Below the pieces are notes generated by a model, which saw only the letters and a program-made list of their open reading frames with translations, searched no databases and was not told where the DNA came from. Both the position numbers and the translations under genes were made by a program. A stretch of DNA of 64,000 nt, from contig NZ_CP114176.1 of the NCBI RefSeq assembly GCF_027186265.1, positions 3,162,001 to 3,226,000 of the forward strand. Direction: 5' to 3'. This document shows positions 1 through 8,224 of the stretch, one piece after another. The stretch is from Lentibacillus daqui. Its GTDB lineage: Bacteria; Bacillota; Bacilli; Bacillales; Amphibacillaceae. Each line of letters starts with the position of its first letter. Position 1 is the first letter of the stretch.

Positions 1-951
1 CAATTCCGCATCAGTTTTGTTAATTTTTTGAAGTAACAAACTTGCAGCTTTCGTTCCCATTTCAAATGTAGGTTGCGCAACTGTTGTAATTGTTGGATGG
101 AATGCTAAAGCAAACGGAACTTCGTCAATACCAACAAGAGCAATATCATCTGGAATTTTTACGTTCTCTTCCTTAAAAAATTTAAGTATCTCCATCAACG
201 TCAAGTCATTACCTGCAAGGATCCCTTTAGGAGGATGAGATGATTGCAACAAATGTTTAATCGCGGCCTTCATTTCGCTTATTTCTGTATGAATGATCCA
301 ATCATCCTGAACGATTAAACCATTTTCCGCCATAACCTTTCGATACCCTTCCACCCGTTCAAACCGAGGTGTCAGGTGCTGGTTATATGAGGTTGTTACC
401 ATTCCAATCTCATGTATCCCCTCATCAATTAAATGCTGAACAGCGAGAGAACTTGCCTTTTCGTTATCCAACAAGACGGAACAACCTTCCCCATTCGGAC
501 TAAGACGGTCCATGAAAACAAGCGGGTAATTTTCATTTATTAACTCTTGATATAAATTAAGATTTTCCCCGGTAGGAAATATAATGAGACCATCAACTTG
601 TTTCGCCCTTAGCATGTCAATATAATTTTTTTCTTTTTCCGGGTCATCATCCGCATTGCACACGATGACATGAAATTGATTCGATTGGCAATAATCCTCG
701 ATGGATCGAATAATTTGGGTCGAAAAGGTATGCAGTATATTCGCAACAATCACACCTATAGTAGATGTTTTCTTTTGCTTCAAACTACGGGCTATATAAT
801 TTGGTTGGTAATTCAACTCTTCTATTGCCGCTTTAATTCGATTTTTCGTGTTTTCCCCCATATAATTGAAGCGTTTATTTAAATATTGAGAAACAGTACT
901 CTTAGATACATTTGCTGCTTTAGCTACATCTGCAATACTTGCTTTTTTCAT
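1..951 (-). CDS. LacI-family transcriptional repressor, 3' end beyond window
   Basis: The reverse strand is open from the window edge to an ATG at 951, about 317 codons. The N-terminus (KKASIADVAKAANVSKSTVS) is a classic LacI helix-turn-helix, followed by the hinge region ending NYQPNYIARSLKQ and a periplasmic-binding-protein-like sensor domain. A GAAAGAGG ribosome binding site precedes the ATG. LacI proteins average 330-340 residues, so only the last 15-25 residues are missing. It should bind palindromic operators and respond to a sugar or sugar phosphate. The effector cannot be told from here because the genes it would lead into lie outside the window. Two palindromes just upstream suggest autoregulation. 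Confidence 0.93.
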   Translation of the reverse strand, partial: MKKASIADVAKAANVSKSTVSQYLNKRFNYMGENTKNRIKAAIEELNYQPNYIARSLKQKKTSTIGVIVANILHTFSTQIIRSIEDYCQSNQFHVIVCNADDDPEKEKNYIDMLRAKQVDGLIIFPTGENLNLYQELINENYPLVFMDRLSPNGEGCSVLLDNEKASSLAVQHLIDEGIHEIGMVTTSYNQHLTPRFERVEGYRKVMAENGLIVQDDWIIHTEISEMKAAIKHLLQSSHPPKGILAGNDLTLMEILKFFKEENVKIPDDIALVGIDEVPFALAFHPTITTVAQPTFEMGTKAASLLLQKINKTDAEL

Positions 952-972
952 TTTATATTCCTCTTTCTCATT

Positions 973-999
973 ACTAAAACGGTTTAGTAAATCGATTTA
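973..999. promoter_or_regulatory. Probable LacI-family operator, two overlapping palindromes
   Basis: Positions 973-988 form a near-perfect palindrome (ACTAAAAC/GGTTTAGT) and 988-999 a perfect one (TAAATCGATTTA). They lie between the -10 box and the start codon of the LacI gene, the usual place for an autorepression site. The central CG of each is typical of LacI-family operators. Confidence 0.6.
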
Positions 1000-1004
1000 G
1001 GGTT

Positions 1005-1033
1005 ATTATACAAGAAAATGAAACAGCTTTCAA
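1005..1033 (-). promoter_or_regulatory. SigA-type promoter of the LacI-family gene
   Basis: Reading the reverse strand, TTGAAA (1033-1028) is followed after 17 bases by TATAAT (1010-1005). The operator palindromes begin 6 bases downstream of the -10 box. Confidence 0.65.
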
Positions 1034-1261
1034 CAAGTTTTTGTCTATAATTAAATATTTTAGGACATACAGATTGATGCAAGCATTAAACCGCAATTCA
1101 CGCCTTCAATAAAAAAGAAGTTGCAGTCTTTGATTGTTCTTCCAATTTTGATGCTATAAAATGGATACAAAGAGTACTATGTTATATTCATATACAGCTA
1201 TATACGAAATAAATCCTTATGAACCGCTTCTATGTGGTTCACCTAACACCGCACACCTTTT
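1034..1261. other. Intergenic stretch without a recognised gene
   Basis: AT-rich sequence between the LacI promoter and the terminator of the AtuA operon. A short TGAACC/GGTTCA hairpin lies near 1219-1240 with no T-run. No ORF with a ribosome binding site was seen. Confidence 0.5.
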
Positions 1262-1300
1262 AAAAAACAGAAAAAGACTACCCGTTAGGATAGCCTTCAT
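1262..1300 (-). terminator. Rho-independent terminator of the citMHS-atuA operon
   Basis: On the reverse strand a stem of GGCTATCC with GGGTAGTC (two G-T pairs), loop TAAC, extended by A-T pairs, is followed by TTTTTCTGTTTTTT. It begins about 35 bases after the stop of the last operon gene. Confidence 0.75.
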
Positions 1301-1332
1301 TGGATAGAAAATTTCAAAATCAGCGTTTTTTC

Positions 1333-1656
1333 TTACAGATCTATTCTGTCAATTTCCATTTCCAAAAGCGCACTACTCAAACTCTTCCCATGCGTATCCA
1401 TTGCTAGTGATGTCGTTACCCCACCCATTAAACTATTATGGCAGACAAAATTCAATGCCTTTATATTGGGTGCCTCATACCGAGTAACTTTTCCTAGTAT
1501 AATATCCTTCATATGGGACTTAACTTTTTCCGCTGTGATATTTTCACATAACCATTCATAATCCTCCTCGTTATAAGGAATGAGTGAAAGACTTAGCTTA
1601 TCTCCTTTATCCCCTGCCCTGCTGTGGGCAATATCTAATAATTTCATTTCTTCCAT
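1333..1656 (-). CDS. Small AtuA partner protein (AtuA-like ferredoxin-fold)
   Basis: A 107-residue protein starting MEEMKLLDIAHSRAGDKGDK. The HSRAGDKGD motif near residues 11-19 is the hallmark of the small ferredoxin-fold domain that is fused to, or encoded beside, DUF1446/AtuA proteins. It overlaps the 3' end of the AtuA gene by 13 bases, so the two are translationally coupled and probably form one enzyme. A strong AAGGAGAGG ribosome binding site supports the start. The biochemical activity of this pair is not established; AtuA is named from the acyclic terpene utilisation cluster of Pseudomonas. Confidence 0.85.
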   Translation of the reverse strand: MEEMKLLDIAHSRAGDKGDKLSLSLIPYNEEDYEWLCENITAEKVKSHMKDIILGKVTRYEAPNIKALNFVCHNSLMGGVTTSLAMDTHGKSLSSALLEMEIDRIDL

Positions 1657-2969
1657 TTCCTCTCCTTTATATTCACCATTGTTTCTATTTGGTCTCTAGG
1701 AACAAAGGTGGAAACTACCCCTATTTGTTCAGTAACCTTTTTTCGAGCACCTCCACCGCCTGATGGACCATTTAGGTATAAAGATTCTACCTCTTCTCCA
1801 ATTAATTCTGCCATATCTCTTAAGTAATGATACCCTGCCGCACGAACCCTAATTTCATAAGGTCTACTCTTCTCTTTAAATTGTGCTCTGTGTACCGAGG
1901 ATAAACCAATAAAATCAATACGCAAGTCAGGTATTTGTTCCGACAATCTTTCTTTTAATATTTTACCGGCAATTTTGGCGCGTTCTACCGCATCAGACCC
2001 CGCGTACGAAATCTCCCCCTCTCCCAAAAAACCTGCATGGTAGCCCAGGGATACTTTAAGTAAATCTGGTCTTTTTTTTCCACATCCATTCCGTACTTCA
2101 ACTTGGTTTTTCCCTATTTCCTTCAGTTGTACAGAGCTAAAATCAGCTATCACATCTGGTGTTATATATTCAGCTGGATTGTGAACTTCATACAGTAATT
2201 GTTCCTTTACCGTCCGTAGATCAATTAAACCACCTGTCCCCTCTACTTTTTTTATAATGGACCGACCATCTGAATCTATTTCAGCATACGGAAAGCCAAT
2301 ATGAGCTAGATTCTCCACTTTCTTTTTATATCCATCTGCAAAATATCCCCCGCTGATTTGACCAGCACATTCTAATAAATGACCATTGACTGTCCCTTGA
2401 CCTAACCTTTGATAGTCCGTTTTTGACCACTTAAAATGATAAACTTGGGGAGCCAAAAAAAGAGATGGATCAGCAATCCTGCCTGTTATAATAATATTTG
2501 ATTCTGTTTCAAGAGCGGGCAATATTGCATCAATCCCTAAATAAGCGTTAGCTGAGATAATCGGCTCATAAGATGATAATTTTCGGTTGTTTTCCCAATC
2601 TGTTGCATTTTTATCAATTTTATCCACTACATCATCCCCGGTTACAGCAGCTACTTTACAAGGAAGATTTAGCTCATCTGCTATTTCAGTTATTTTCTCT
2701 GCACCGGCAATAGGGTTAGCAGCTCCCATATTTGTAATTAGTCGTACACCTTTTTTCAGCAATAATGGTAATAGCCTGCGAATCCTTTTCTCTAGTAAAG
2801 GATCATATCCATCATTAGCATCGTGAGATTTTCGCTGTTGGGCAAGTGCAATTGTTCTTTCCGCAAGGCATTCTAATACTAAGTAATCTAAATCAGCATG
2901 CTTTAATAATATTTCGGCAGGTTCAAGACGATCACCCGAAAACCCTGCTCCAGTTCCTATTCTTAGCAT
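1644..2969 (-). CDS. AtuA-family protein (DUF1446)
   Basis: A 441-residue protein whose N-terminus (LRIGTGAGFSGDRLEPA) and later segments (GRIADPSLFLAP, NGPSGGGGARK) match the DUF1446/AtuA family. I place the start at the ATG at 2969, which has GGGAGG nine bases upstream; a TTG one codon earlier has poorer spacing. The family occurs in acyclic terpene catabolism but also in many operons with no link to terpenes. Here the neighbours are a CitMHS-type carboxylate transporter and the small partner protein, with no acyl-CoA carboxylase or dehydrogenase, so terpene degradation is unlikely. The context points to use of a small organic acid. Confidence 0.88.
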   Translation of the reverse strand: MLRIGTGAGFSGDRLEPAEILLKHADLDYLVLECLAERTIALAQQRKSHDANDGYDPLLEKRIRRLLPLLLKKGVRLITNMGAANPIAGAEKITEIADELNLPCKVAAVTGDDVVDKIDKNATDWENNRKLSSYEPIISANAYLGIDAILPALETESNIIITGRIADPSLFLAPQVYHFKWSKTDYQRLGQGTVNGHLLECAGQISGGYFADGYKKKVENLAHIGFPYAEIDSDGRSIIKKVEGTGGLIDLRTVKEQLLYEVHNPAEYITPDVIADFSSVQLKEIGKNQVEVRNGCGKKRPDLLKVSLGYHAGFLGEGEISYAGSDAVERAKIAGKILKERLSEQIPDLRIDFIGLSSVHRAQFKEKSRPYEIRVRAAGYHYLRDMAELIGEEVESLYLNGPSGGGGARKKVTEQIGVVSTFVPRDQIETMVNIKERKWKK

Positions 2970-2999
2970 CAATTTATTCCTCCCATGTTTTTTTGAAGT

Positions 3000-4292
3000 T
3001 TATAAAGGGATAACTCCCGTAATAACTGCGATGATTGTCATAATAACCGATGTTCCAAAAGCCCATTTAAAAATAAAACGCTGATGATCGCCTAAATCCA
3101 CTCCGGCTAATCCTACCAGCAAAAATGTGGAACCCGTCAAAGGACTAATTGGAAAACCAGTTGTCATTTGACCCAAAATTGCTGCACGAGCCATTTCTGC
3201 TCCTTCAATCCCATATGCCGAGGCTGTTTGGCTAATCACTGGCAACACCCCAAAATAGAAGGAGTCTGGTGTGAACAATAAACTTAGGGGCATACTTAGA
3301 ATCCCAATAATGACAGCCATCGATCCTCCCAGACTTTGTGGGATCATTGAAATCATTGCTTCTGCCATAGCATCGATCATTCCCGTCCCTGATAATATCC
3401 CTGTAAAGATCCCAGCAGCAAAAATAATCATAGCAACTGTTATAACATTTGGTGCTAAGGAAGCAATTCGTTCTTGCTGAGACTTTGGATTTGGATAATT
3501 CATTAAAAGAGCGATAGCAAAGGCAACCATAAAAACAATAGGCAATGGAAGCCATTCTCGCACCAAAGCTATAATGACAATAATGGTTAATATGAGGTTA
3601 TACCAAAATAGTTTTGGACGCTTTAAGGATATTTCCTCCTTGGACAATTCCTCTTGATAATCATAGGTAATCTGTTTAATCCCTATCCTCTTACGTTCGT
3701 TCTTGCCTAGTAAGTAGGCCACAATCAGTACCCAAATTATTCCCACAATCATTGCCGGGATAACTGGATTAAATACTGTACTAACATCGATTTTTAACGC
3801 ACTGGCCGCCCTGGCAGTTGGCCCACCCCATGGAAGCAAATTCATAACCCCAGCCCCCAAGGCAACAATTCCTGCTAACACAATTCGTTTCATTCCAAGT
3901 TTATCGTATAATGGCAGGAATGCGGGAATCGTAATTAAAAAGGTCGAAGCACCAGAACCATCTAAGTGTGATAACATTGCTACAACTGCAGTCCCTATGG
4001 CAATTTTAGTTGGATCACCTTTAACCAGCCGTAAAGTCCGGGAAATAATCGGATCAAATAATCCTGCTTGACTCATGATACCGAAGTAAAGAATCGCGAA
4101 GGATAACATAATTCCGGTGGGCGCAACCCCCTGAATCCCCTCCAACATGATGGGCCCCAAATCAGAAGCAAATCCTCCTATTAAAGCAAACACAATTGGG
4201 ATTAAAATCAGAGATATAATTACAGACATTCGCTTGGTTAAAATTAGTACTAAAAATATCAAAATTGTAAGAAATCCAAATAAAGCTAACAT
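3000..4292 (-). CDS. CitMHS/ArsB-NhaD-like carboxylate transporter
   Basis: A 430-residue, very hydrophobic protein with about 11-12 membrane segments and the family-typical stretches SHLDGSGASTFL (about residues 107-118) and LLPWGGPTARAA. This family exchanges metal-citrate or related carboxylates for protons. The start is at 4292: AAGGAGGAG stands just ahead, and the sigma-54 promoter at 4330-4346 would place the transcript start downstream of the longer ORF's first codon. First gene of the operon with atuA. Citrate itself is only one possibility, since no citrate lyase or aconitase is nearby. Confidence 0.88.
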   Translation of the reverse strand: MLALFGFLTILIFLVLILTKRMSVIISLILIPIVFALIGGFASDLGPIMLEGIQGVAPTGIMLSFAILYFGIMSQAGLFDPIISRTLRLVKGDPTKIAIGTAVVAMLSHLDGSGASTFLITIPAFLPLYDKLGMKRIVLAGIVALGAGVMNLLPWGGPTARAASALKIDVSTVFNPVIPAMIVGIIWVLIVAYLLGKNERKRIGIKQITYDYQEELSKEEISLKRPKLFWYNLILTIIVIIALVREWLPLPIVFMVAFAIALLMNYPNPKSQQERIASLAPNVITVAMIIFAAGIFTGILSGTGMIDAMAEAMISMIPQSLGGSMAVIIGILSMPLSLLFTPDSFYFGVLPVISQTASAYGIEGAEMARAAILGQMTTGFPISPLTGSTFLLVGLAGVDLGDHQRFIFKWAFGTSVIMTIIAVITGVIPL

Positions 4293-4329
4293 AGCACTCC
4301 TCCTTAAAAACATGTTGTTTGTATAAAAA

Positions 4330-4346
4330 TGCAAAAATTATGCCAA
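4330..4346 (-). promoter_or_regulatory. Sigma-54 (-24/-12) promoter
   Basis: The reverse strand reads TGGCAT-AATTT-TTGCA, matching the sigma-54 consensus TGGCAC-N5-TTGCA with the invariant GG and GC correctly spaced. It lies about 40 bases before the transporter start codon and directly downstream of a sigma-54 activator gene. Confidence 0.88.
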
Positions 4347-4384
4347 AAAGAAAAAGCCTATAAATCGGGCTTAGGGAAAAATTA

Positions 4385-4475
4385 GTTCTAGAATATTAGA
4401 ACATCATCATTTTATATCACTTCTCATATCGATCCACTGAAAACGCTATCATTATTATGATGTTCTAGAATTTAT
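4385..4475. promoter_or_regulatory. Probable activator (enhancer) sites for the sigma-54 promoter
   Basis: GTTCTAGAAT occurs twice, near 4385 and 4463, and the first copy is part of an inverted repeat GTTCTA...TAGAAC (4385-4402). These lie about 40-130 bases upstream of the -24/-12 element, the expected place for binding of the adjacent activator. Coordinates in this stretch may be off by one base. Confidence 0.5.
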
Positions 4476-4491
4476 TCCAAATAAATAGAAT

Positions 4492-5871
4492 TCATTCTGA
4501 TAATTTATTATATAACGTCGCTAACGAAATCCCTAGCTTTTTGGCGGCCTTTTTCTTACCTTCAAGTGTGTAACCATACGTTTTTAATGTTTGTTGAATA
4601 ATTTCTTGTTCTGTTCTTTTTAGAACTTCCTTCAGACTTTTTTCTTGGTATGTATTTGGTAAGGAAGTCTTTCTTGTAAGAAACTCAGGAAAATGATCCA
4701 TTTCAATAGTAGCGTTATCTGTCATATTCATAGCGTATTGAAATACATTAAAAAATTCTCGTGTATTACCTGGCCAATCGTACTGGATTAATGCAGAAAT
4801 CGCATCGTTAGTTACATTCATCTCCTTTAATTCATGTGTATGATGAAGTAAGTGATCGATTAACACATGAATATCGTCTTTCCGATCTCGTAATGGCGGA
4901 ATAACCACTTGAATTCCATTTATTCGATAATATAAATCTGCTCTAAATCGTTGTTTCCGGGTCATATTTTCAAGATCCTTATTCGTAGCCGCAATAACTT
5001 GAACATTTATTTCCTGTTCCCTTAAACCTCCAACTTTTCGAATTCGGCCATCCTGTAATACTCGAAGTAGTTTTGGTTGCAGATCAACAGGCATATCTCC
5101 TATCTCGTCTAAAAAAAGAGTTCCATTATTTGCAAGTTCAAACAATCCAATTTTCCCACCCTTTTTGGAATTTGTAAAGGTACCCTCCTCATACCCAAAT
5201 AGTTCAGCCTCAAGCAATGAAGATGGAATTGCAGCACAATTAACCGGAACAAAAGGATAGCCTGAACGCTTGCCTTCATAATGTATAGCATGAGCAAACA
5301 GTTCTTTACCTGTACCACTCTCGCCACAGATAAGTATATTCAAATTACTGTGTGAAGCCTTCTTGGCAATAGCTACAGTTTTTTCCAACCCAGCATTTTT
5401 TCCAATAATATCGTCAAACGTATATCTGGTTTTATAAATATCCCCAACAGTGTTTTCTAGTTTACCTAATGCCTCTCTGCTTTTAGCCAGTTCCTTGGTG
5501 AGCTTACCAACTTCTGTAACACTTTTAAGGACGGAAACTGCCCCTATCATCCGCTCCCCGCTATCGATCGGTGCCATGTCTACAACATATCTACTATTCC
5601 CTTCTTGCCGATAAATTCCGGTTCTTTTTTTACCATCGTTTAATACACTAGGTAAAATAGCACCTTTTCTGACATCGACCAGCTTTTTACCAATGATCGT
5701 TCCCTTCTTTACCCCAGTTATATTGGTATATTCATCATTTATCACCCGTACAATTCCCTTCGAATCTATAACTAATATACCATCATTAATAGAATCGATA
5801 ATTTGTTCCAGCCAATTAATATAAGCGGTTGAGGATACATTGAGTTCATTCATATTATAATTTTCAAACAT
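4492..5871 (-). CDS. PAS-domain sigma-54-dependent transcriptional activator
   Basis: A 459-residue protein: PAS sensor domain (about 20-135, with IDSINDGILVID), short coiled linker, AAA+ domain (about 155-385) with Walker A GESGTGKE, Walker B NGTLFLDEIG and the R-finger region FRADLYYRI, then a Fis-type HTH at the C-terminus (KAAKKLGISLATLYNKL). The start at 5871 has AAGGAG eleven bases upstream; the longer ORF lacks a site. The loop that contacts sigma-54, usually GAFTGA, reads GTFTNS here but keeps the essential F-T. It almost certainly drives the transporter-atuA operon. The PAS domain probably senses the substrate directly. Confidence 0.93.
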   Translation of the reverse strand: MFENYNMNELNVSSTAYINWLEQIIDSINDGILVIDSKGIVRVINDEYTNITGVKKGTIIGKKLVDVRKGAILPSVLNDGKKRTGIYRQEGNSRYVVDMAPIDSGERMIGAVSVLKSVTEVGKLTKELAKSREALGKLENTVGDIYKTRYTFDDIIGKNAGLEKTVAIAKKASHSNLNILICGESGTGKELFAHAIHYEGKRSGYPFVPVNCAAIPSSLLEAELFGYEEGTFTNSKKGGKIGLFELANNGTLFLDEIGDMPVDLQPKLLRVLQDGRIRKVGGLREQEINVQVIAATNKDLENMTRKQRFRADLYYRINGIQVVIPPLRDRKDDIHVLIDHLLHHTHELKEMNVTNDAISALIQYDWPGNTREFFNVFQYAMNMTDNATIEMDHFPEFLTRKTSLPNTYQEKSLKEVLKRTEQEIIQQTLKTYGYTLEGKKKAAKKLGISLATLYNKLSE

Positions 5872-5919
5872 ATGAAATTCTCCTTTAGTTTGAATACTGA
5901 TGTGTAAAGTCACTAATGG

Positions 5920-6039
5920 TTATGTTATATTTTTGGAAATTAAGGGATTGGCTTTAACCAACAACATATGCGTAGGAAGAGTTTGTATGGTCGGGATTTC
6001 ACCTATACTGCGAGGATTAAAAGTTAAAACCTTCCCCAT
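5920..6039 (-). CDS. Small ORF of unknown function, 39 codons
   Basis: An ATG at 6039 with GGAGGG ten bases upstream opens a 39-codon frame (MGKVLTFNPRSIGEIP...). A TATAAT-like box lies about 50 bases upstream and a TGCAGA/TCTGCA hairpin at 6100-6115. No family is recognised and there is no membrane segment. It ends 49 bases before the sigma-54 activator start and could be a leader peptide, a tiny gene or chance. Confidence 0.3.
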   Translation of the reverse strand: MGKVLTFNPRSIGEIPTIQTLPTHMLLVKANPLISKNIT

Positions 6040-6190
6040 AGTTAGCACACCCTCCATAAAGTAATTTCGCATTATAATGTCACCTAACAGAATATTTCTT
6101 GCAGAGTTTTCTGCAGGGGGAGTTTTTTGAAAAGGCAAATGTCTGAGCTAAAAATATACCTTTAAGTATTTGTGTATTAACCTCCCACCT

Positions 6191-7089
6191 TCACTTTGAT
6201 TTTATAAACTGACTGGCCGCCCCCAGAATCATTGCATCAGACCCAAGTTCTGAGATTTTAACTTCGACTCCTTGATTGATTGGCATTACCTCTTCTTTCA
6301 GTTCATTGGTAATATTAGAGGAAAGTTCCGACAATGAATAAGCAACACCACCTCAATAATCACCTTTTCTGGATTAAAAATGGTTATTAACGATTTTATA
6401 GTTACGATCAGATAATAAATATAACGATCTACCACTTTTTCCGCTTTAGGATCTCCTTGCTTAGCAAAAGAAAACACTTCAGATCCCTTTAATTCTACTC
6501 CCGACTCCTTCATATAGGCACGCTCGATTGCCTTTCCCGATAAATAAGCCTCGACACATCCGTTTCTTCCACAAGTGCAAGGAAGCCCATCCGGAACGAG
6601 TGTAAGGTGTCCAAATTCCCCCGCAGCCCCACGATGGCCTCGGTAGAGTCGACCATCGATGACAATACCACCTCCTACCCCCGTACCAAGCGCAAGACAA
6701 ATCATGTTTTTTGATCCGATTGCTGCTCCAAACATTACCTCTCCCAAAGCCATAGCTTGTACATCATTCACAACCTTTACAGGGATGGACAATTTCTTTT
6801 CCATATACATTTGAATATTTAAACCTTGCCAGTTTTGAAACGTGTCCGTAGATGAAATAACACGTCCATCTTCATTTATTTGACCGGCAGAACCAATTCC
6901 AACGCCAACACATTGCTGAATTGAATCATCCATTTCTTGTATAATGTCTATAATTCTATTAAGAATAATTTCTCCTTTTTCATTAGAAAAGGTAGGGATA
7001 ATCTCCTTTTTTAAGATGACTCCATCTTCTTGTATGAGGGAAATAGCACATTTTGTCCCTCCGATATCAACACCAAACATTTTATCCAT
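6191..7089 (-). pseudogene. nanK: ROK-family kinase, probable N-acetylmannosamine kinase, frameshifted
   Basis: The first 245 or so codons encode a normal ROK kinase: DIGGTKCAISL phosphate loop, ALGTGVGGGIVIDG, the ROK signature GEFGHLTL, and the zinc site CTCGRNGC-VE. After NPEKVIIE the frame is lost; shifting frame at about 6350-6357 restores GGVAYSLSELSSNI through GSDAMILGAASQFIKSK and a stop at 6191, giving the usual length near 299 residues. A lost G in a G-run (GAGGTGG for GAGGGTGG) explains it. The undisturbed frame stops at 6298, removing the last ~55 residues. The upstream nanE remnant identifies the substrate as N-acetylmannosamine, which NanK phosphorylates in sialic acid breakdown. 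Confidence 0.8.
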
Positions 7090-7094
7090 TTTTT

Positions 7095-7350
7095 ATCCCA
7101 TGCCTTCCACAAATTTTTTTTGAACAATTGTGGCCTTGTAATTGCTCCCCCAACCACTACAAAAACTTCGCCAAGTTCGTCCCAATAACCTTTTGGCTTG
7201 TTCAGGTGTATCTACATTACCCTTAGCAATAATAGGTGTATTCAATTCGGTTACCAATGCCTTTACTAAATCGAAATCAGGACGTTCGCGATACCTTGTT
7301 TCATCTGTGTATCCCGAAAACGTTGTACCAAATATTAAAGAAGCCGATCT
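7095..7350 (-). pseudogene. nanE: NanE (N-acetylmannosamine-6-P 2-epimerase) C-terminal remnant
   Basis: The reverse strand encodes GTTFSGYTDETR, then RPDFDLVKALVTEL, NTPIIAKGNVDTPEQAKRL, a frame change, DELGEVFVVVGGAITRPQL, another frame change and FVEGMG before a stop. These match the C-terminal third of NanE in order. The N-terminal two thirds are absent: the fragment begins immediately after the stop of the PP2C-like gene. At least two frameshifts make it non-functional. It sits 5 bases before the ROK kinase start, the usual nanE-nanK order. Confidence 0.82.
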
Positions 7351-7353
7351 CCC

Positions 7354-8190
7354 TCAAAAAGATAGTAAAACAGCAGCTTTATCATCAGAATAAATCTTCT
7401 TATCCCGTTCGTCGGCAGACAGTTTGCTAACATATGCCTCCAGACCGTGCGCCGCAATTTCCCAGTACACATGACGCAGGTCTCCTTTAGGGTCAAACAA
7501 ACCATCTGACATGATCAGCACATGTTTTAAATTCCTTATATCCAACATGCCATATTGAATATAATTTTTCACTTCCTTCATTCCATTTGCAACAGAGTAA
7601 CCATTTGGCTTATTGGCCATATATCGATGGTAGGAAATCCTGTTTCGCTTGTCTTTAAAATAATCTTCTTTCGGAATATCAGTATCATGATAACGATCCA
7701 TATGTCTTTTCAACTGTGCCCGAGCACTAATGTTTTTCACGGTATCAACAGTCAGTACATTGACGTTCCCATTCGTATCACAGGTAAGGATCATTGTGTC
7801 GCCAAGACTGGCATATAGTAAATTGCCTTCTTTGATTTGCACCGCCGACACGCATGTACACCATAGTTTATCTTTTTCGCTTTGATTGATACCATAGCTC
7901 TCCATTGTCCTGTTTAATAACTGATTGGCTTGTAATATTTCATGAGGCAAAAGAGTCACCCCTTTTAACGATTCAATGTGGTTCTTAAATAAGTTGGCGG
8001 CTAAATACGCCCCGTTATGGCCATTTTCATCTTTAAAATCGTCTATCGGGGTTGCACCATCCAATACACCATATATACCAAGGGAATCATTAATCATAAG
8101 CGCATCTTCGCATTCTTTCTTGGCAGGGCTTGTCGTTATGAAATACGCTACCTTTCTAATATTGGCATGATCCGAATAAAAAGTACCCAT
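7354..8190 (-). CDS. PP2C-like (PPM family) protein phosphatase
   Basis: A 278-residue protein with the metal-site motifs of PPM phosphatases: EDALMI, YGVLDGATP, YASLGDTMIL, LIMSDGLFD and a C-terminal DDKAAVLL. These phosphatases remove phosphate from Ser/Thr with Mn or Mg. I choose the ATG at 8190, which has GGACGGGGG upstream; the longer frame overlaps the regulator gene and has no site. No membrane segment or sensor domain is fused. It is cotranscribed with an RpiR regulator, DUF4127 and a PTS, an unusual setting for such an enzyme. It could act on a small phospho-compound or on a regulator, but nothing in the sequence decides this. Confidence 0.8.
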   Translation of the reverse strand: MGTFYSDHANIRKVAYFITTSPAKKECEDALMINDSLGIYGVLDGATPIDDFKDENGHNGAYLAANLFKNHIESLKGVTLLPHEILQANQLLNRTMESYGINQSEKDKLWCTCVSAVQIKEGNLLYASLGDTMILTCDTNGNVNVLTVDTVKNISARAQLKRHMDRYHDTDIPKEDYFKDKRNRISYHRYMANKPNGYSVANGMKEVKNYIQYGMLDIRNLKHVLIMSDGLFDPKGDLRHVYWEIAAHGLEAYVSKLSADERDKKIYSDDKAAVLLSF

Positions 8191-8224
8191 GTGTGTTTCC
8201 CCCGTCCCTTTGTATCTTCTCGTA

